From positions 1 to 64,000 of the forward strand of contig CAMIGX010000004.1 in assembly GCA_946221385.1 (NCBI GenBank): 64,000 nt of DNA, given 5' to 3'. Below the pieces are notes generated by a model. The model saw only the letters and a program-made list of their open reading frames with translations, ran no database searches and was not told the origin of the DNA. Numbering within the stretch: the stretch's first letter is position 1; every line of letters begins with the position of its first letter. A program made the position numbers and the translations under genes. This DNA is from an uncultured Propionimicrobium sp. (GTDB lineage: Bacteria; Actinomycetota; Actinomycetes; Propionibacteriales; Propionibacteriaceae). Shown piece by piece: positions 60,845 to 64,000 of this stretch.

Positions 60845-63361
60845 ATGGCCTCACGGGTAGATACTCCGACGCGGCCCTCTACGAAGTCGTCTGCTAACGC
60901 TAAAAAGCCCAGCTCGGCTAAGAGGGCAGTTTCGTCGTCCGCTAAGAGCGGCTCGCGCGCCGTAACTTCAAAGGATGCCGCCCACGCGAAAGCCCAGCCG
61001 AACGCTGTGGTGCGCGCCTTTGACGCGACAGCCCGCGGCTTGGGCAACCTGGTGCGGCGCATCGGTCCGGATGCTGAAGTGCGCCCGGGGCTGCGTCGCG
61101 ATGGCGTCGGACTCACATTGATTTTCTTGGCCGTGGTGCTCGCTTCGACCTTCTGGTTTGGGCTGCCGGGTGCACTCGGCCGCTGGATGCGGGTCGGCGT
61201 CTCGACGATCTTCGGCGTCGCGAGCTACGCCTTGCCTGTCGCACTGCTCGTCATGGCCTGGCGCACGCTGCGTGATCCGCAAGCCAATGGGCCCGCCGGT
61301 CGGCAAGCGGTCGGCTGGTCGGTGACGCTATTTGGCCTGCTGGGCATCATCAATCTGTTCCCTAAGACCTTGCCGCGACCCTCGGACGTCGAGGCTATGC
61401 AAGGTGCGGGTGGTTTCATCGGCTATGTGTCCAGCTCGATGCTGGTGCAGCTGATGCCGGCCTGGTTGGCCGGATTCTTGCTGGCTCTGGTCACCTTATT
61501 CGGCGTCGTGGTGATCATCGGACGGCCAATTCATGAGATCGCCGAAGACATCAAATCCGCCTGGAATCGGGGCACGCAGTTCGTCGACCAGAAGCGCGAA
61601 GCGCGCCGCGAACGGATGGGCTACGAAGCCGACGAGCCCTATGAGTCGGCGCTGGTGGAAGATGAATTCGACGCCGACGAGGTCGAGGACTCCTATCAGC
61701 AGCCGCCAGGTGCAGATTCCGAGGGAATCTTCGATCTGGAACGTGAACTTGAACACAGCGCTGAACAGAAGGCAGCTCGCCCCAAGCCAGCCGCGAAGGC
61801 TGCTGCTGTGGTAGAGGTCGCTGAGCAACCCGAGCTACCGACCAGCGCGGACGACGTCGCCCCAGCGCGCACCGAACAGCTCATCGGCGACGTGCCCTAT
61901 GTCCTGCCGTCCTCGGAGCTGTTGAAGCCAGGCACCACACCTCGGGCGCGCACCGAAGCCTCGGACGAGATCGTCGTGCGCCTGCAGGAGGTCTTCACCG
62001 AATTCGACATCGACGCCCAGGTCACTGGCTACACCCGCGGCCCGACGGTCACCCGTTACCAAGTCGAGGTGGGCGCTGGCACCAAGGTCGAAAAAGTCAC
62101 CGGGCTATCGAAGAACATCGCCTACGCCGTCGGCTCAGCTGATGTGCGCATTCTGTCGCCGATCCCCGGTAAGTCCGCGATCGGCGTCGAGATCCCCAAC
62201 CGTGATAAAGAAGTCGTCTCGCTGGGTGATGTGCTGCGCAGCCAAAAGGCGCGCAATGATTCCCATCCGCTCGTTGTCGGTCTGGGTAAGGACGTCGAAG
62301 GCGGCTATGTCATCGCCAATGTCGCCAAGATGCCGCACTTGCTCGTCGCCGGCGCGACCGGTTCGGGTAAATCGAGCTTCATCAACTCGCTGATCACTTC
62401 GATCATGATGCGCGCGACCCCTGACGAAGTTCGCCTGTTGCTGGTCGACCCAAAGCGCGTGGAGCTGAATCACTACGAGGGTATCCCGCACCTGGTGACC
62501 CCCATCATCACCAACGCCAAGAAGGCCGCCGACGCGCTGCAATGGGTCGTCCGCGAAATGGATCACCGCTACGACGACCTCGCTGCCTTTGGCTTCCGAC
62601 ATGTCGATGACTTCAACAAGGCTGTGCGCGCCGGAGAGATCGAACTGCCAGCCGGTTCGGAGCGGGTGCTCGCACCCTATCCCTATCTGGTGGTGGTCGT
62701 CGACGAGCTTGCCGACTTGATGATGGTCGCGCCGCGTGACGTCGAAGATTCCATCGTTCGCATCACGCAGCTAGCCCGTGCGGCTGGCATCCACCTGGTG
62801 TTGGCGACGCAGCGTCCGTCTATTGACGTCGTGACGGGCTTGATCAAGGCCAATGTGCCTAGTCGGCTCGCATTCGCGACCAGTTCAATGACCGACTCAC
62901 GGGTCATCTTGGACCAGCCAGGCGCAGAGAAATTGGTCGGTCAAGGTGACGGCCTGTTCTTGCCGATGGGTGCGTCCAAACCGATGCGTGTGCAAGGCGC
63001 CTGGGTCACCGAACAGGAAGTTCGGGAAGTCGTGGCTTGCGTCACCGAGCAGGTCAAGCCGCAATACGTCGAAGATGTGACCGCACCAGCCCAAAGCGAG
63101 ACGAAAGTCGCCGAGGATATCGGTGACGACCTCGAGTTGGTCTTGGACGCCGCACGGCACGTCATCGAGTTGCAGCTCGGCTCGACGTCGATGTTGCAAC
63201 GCAAGCTACGGATCGGATTCGCTAAGGCCGGCCGGATCATGGACATCCTTGAGACCCGCGGTGTGGTCGGCCCGTCCGAAGGCTCCAAACCTCGTGAGGT
63301 ATTGGTCGGCCCAGATGGGCTGGACGACGTGCTCGCCATGTTGTCTGGCGAAGTCGAGTAG
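60845..63361 (+). CDS. ftsK: DNA translocase FtsK
   Basis: 838 residues. Basic N-terminal tail, about four membrane helices within 85-230, an acidic Pro/Glu linker, and the RecA-like motor with Walker A AGATGSGKSSFINSL, Walker B YLVVVVDELADLMMV and ATQRPSIDVVTG. The C-terminal gamma winged helix (ARHVIELQLGSTSMLQRKLRIGFAKAGRIMDIL, in pieces) reads KOPS-type sites. It moves DNA to dif and activates XerD, encoded at 19938. Confidence 0.96.
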   Translation: MASRVDTPTRPSTKSSANAKKPSSAKRAVSSSAKSGSRAVTSKDAAHAKAQPNAVVRAFDATARGLGNLVRRIGPDAEVRPGLRRDGVGLTLIFLAVVLASTFWFGLPGALGRWMRVGVSTIFGVASYALPVALLVMAWRTLRDPQANGPAGRQAVGWSVTLFGLLGIINLFPKTLPRPSDVEAMQGAGGFIGYVSSSMLVQLMPAWLAGFLLALVTLFGVVVIIGRPIHEIAEDIKSAWNRGTQFVDQKREARRERMGYEADEPYESALVEDEFDADEVEDSYQQPPGADSEGIFDLERELEHSAEQKAARPKPAAKAAAVVEVAEQPELPTSADDVAPARTEQLIGDVPYVLPSSELLKPGTTPRARTEASDEIVVRLQEVFTEFDIDAQVTGYTRGPTVTRYQVEVGAGTKVEKVTGLSKNIAYAVGSADVRILSPIPGKSAIGVEIPNRDKEVVSLGDVLRSQKARNDSHPLVVGLGKDVEGGYVIANVAKMPHLLVAGATGSGKSSFINSLITSIMMRATPDEVRLLLVDPKRVELNHYEGIPHLVTPIITNAKKAADALQWVVREMDHRYDDLAAFGFRHVDDFNKAVRAGEIELPAGSERVLAPYPYLVVVVDELADLMMVAPRDVEDSIVRITQLARAAGIHLVLATQRPSIDVVTGLIKANVPSRLAFATSSMTDSRVILDQPGAEKLVGQGDGLFLPMGASKPMRVQGAWVTEQEVREVVACVTEQVKPQYVEDVTAPAQSETKVAEDIGDDLELVLDAARHVIELQLGSTSMLQRKLRIGFAKAGRIMDILETRGVVGPSEGSKPREVLVGPDGLDDVLAMLSGEVE

Positions 63362-63420
63362 GCAAGCCAGATTCCTGCCAACTAGGCCAGCTTGGGTGGC
63401 CGCGCGATAATGGGACGGTC

Positions 63421-64000
63421 ATGGCTACTTCCGTTCACTTGCTGACCCTGGGCTGCGCCCGAAATGACGTCGACTCTGAGGAGCTCGCTGCCCGGCTGAG
63501 CGCCGGCGGCTTCGAGTTCGTCGCAGAACCGGCTGACGCAGAACTGTTGGTCGTCAACACCTGTGGTTTCATCGAGCAGGCCAAAAAGGATTCGATCGAT
63601 ACCCTCTTGGCAGCCAATGACCTCAAAGAGTCCGGCAAGGCTAAGGCCGTCGTCGCTGTCGGCTGCATGGCTGAACGTTATGGCGCTGAGCTGCAAGCCG
63701 CGCTGCCAGAAGCTGACGGAGTGCTCGGCTTCGACTCCTATCCAGACATCGCCGATCGCTTGAAACGAATTCTGGACGGTGAGCATTTTGACGCTCACAC
63801 GCCTAGTGATCGGCGCAAATTGCTGCCGATTGCGCCCGTGGAACGATCCGCGCATGATCCGAGCCTGTCAGTGCCCGGCCACGCCCAAGATTTCTTGCCT
63901 GCCGGGGTCGGGCCAGCCTCTGGCCCGGTGACCGTGCGCCGCCGGCTCGGCAGCGGACCGTACGCGCCGCTGAAGATCGCTTCGGGCTGCGATCGACGCT
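63421..64000 (+). CDS. rimO: Ribosomal protein S12 methylthiotransferase RimO (partial, 3' end cut)
   Basis: 193 residues seen before the window ends. UPF0004 domain with Cys12 in TLGCARNDVDSE, Cys in NTCGFIEQAKKDS and Cys in GCMAERYG, which bind the auxiliary [4Fe-4S] cluster. The radical SAM site starts at SGCDRR as the window stops. It methylthiolates Asp of S12. FtsK-RimO adjacency is usual in actinobacteria. Confidence 0.93.
   Translation, partial: MATSVHLLTLGCARNDVDSEELAARLSAGGFEFVAEPADAELLVVNTCGFIEQAKKDSIDTLLAANDLKESGKAKAVVAVGCMAERYGAELQAALPEADGVLGFDSYPDIADRLKRILDGEHFDAHTPSDRRKLLPIAPVERSAHDPSLSVPGHAQDFLPAGVGPASGPVTVRRRLGSGPYAPLKIASGCDRR

Overview
The window is a piece of an actinobacterial (Actinomycetota) chromosome of moderately high GC. 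The gene order shows this. The block TPR protein, HAD phosphatase, tlyA, nadK, recN, pyrG, Nudix, xerD, parA, scpA, scpB, rluB, the block pafB, pafC, tatA, tatC, helY and the block ilvB, ilvN, ilvC ... leuB ... tRNA-Gln/tRNA-Glu, IclR, leuC, leuD ... ddl, thiL all follow the order known from Mycobacterium. The anaerobic glycerol-3-phosphate dehydrogenase (glpABC) and a DcuC-type C4-dicarboxylate carrier point to a facultative or anaerobic fermenter. A Propionibacteriales-like host is my best guess, but this is inference and no species is recognised.

Layout. 1-600: 3' end of a 23S rRNA, a 5S rRNA and a terminator. 670-10300: housekeeping run (TPR, HAD, peptidase E, DcuC, TlyA, NAD kinase, RecN, aspartate carbamoyltransferase). 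10385-16400: glpA-glpB-glpC-glpK on the minus strand with a terminator at its end. 16400-25800: LigC-type ligase, CTP synthase, Nudix, XerD, ParA with a ribbon-helix-helix partner, ScpA/ScpB, RluB, GluQ. 25800-34500: FKBP lipoprotein, PafBC, TatA/TatC, lipid kinase, HelY. 34500-35530: aldo/keto reductase. 35787-39115: copper-resistance cluster (P1B ATPase, CsoR, DUF305 lipoprotein) with two matching CsoR-type operators. 39215-41040: a cysteine-rich leader peptide, then a cystine-type ABC substrate-binding lipoprotein and permease. 41137-45620: hisF, then ilvBNC behind a leader-peptide attenuator. 45650-50330: acetyltransferase, YdjC-like deacetylase, leuB, a catalytically dead citramalate-synthase relative and a fumarylacetoacetase-family enzyme. 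50440-52675: KDG kinase, KDPG aldolase and a truncated mannonate dehydratase. 53029-64000: two tRNAs, an M23 peptidase, an IclR regulator divergent from leuCD, PlsC-like acyltransferase, ddl, thiL, ftsK and the start of rimO.

The most notable signal is at 39215-39370: a predicted leaderless 30-codon ORF whose last 13 residues hold six Cys and three Met, directly upstream of a cystine-type ABC transporter. This is the arrangement of a cysteine-responsive attenuator. A decayed second copy lies 3.7 kb away at 35546-35692 in the same orientation, so the two copies flank the copper cluster as imperfect direct repeats. A second leader peptide (MQQPVIVLS) with two hairpins precedes ilvB. Both leaders, and at least eleven other genes, start 6-8 nt after a TANNNT box, so leaderless transcription is common here.
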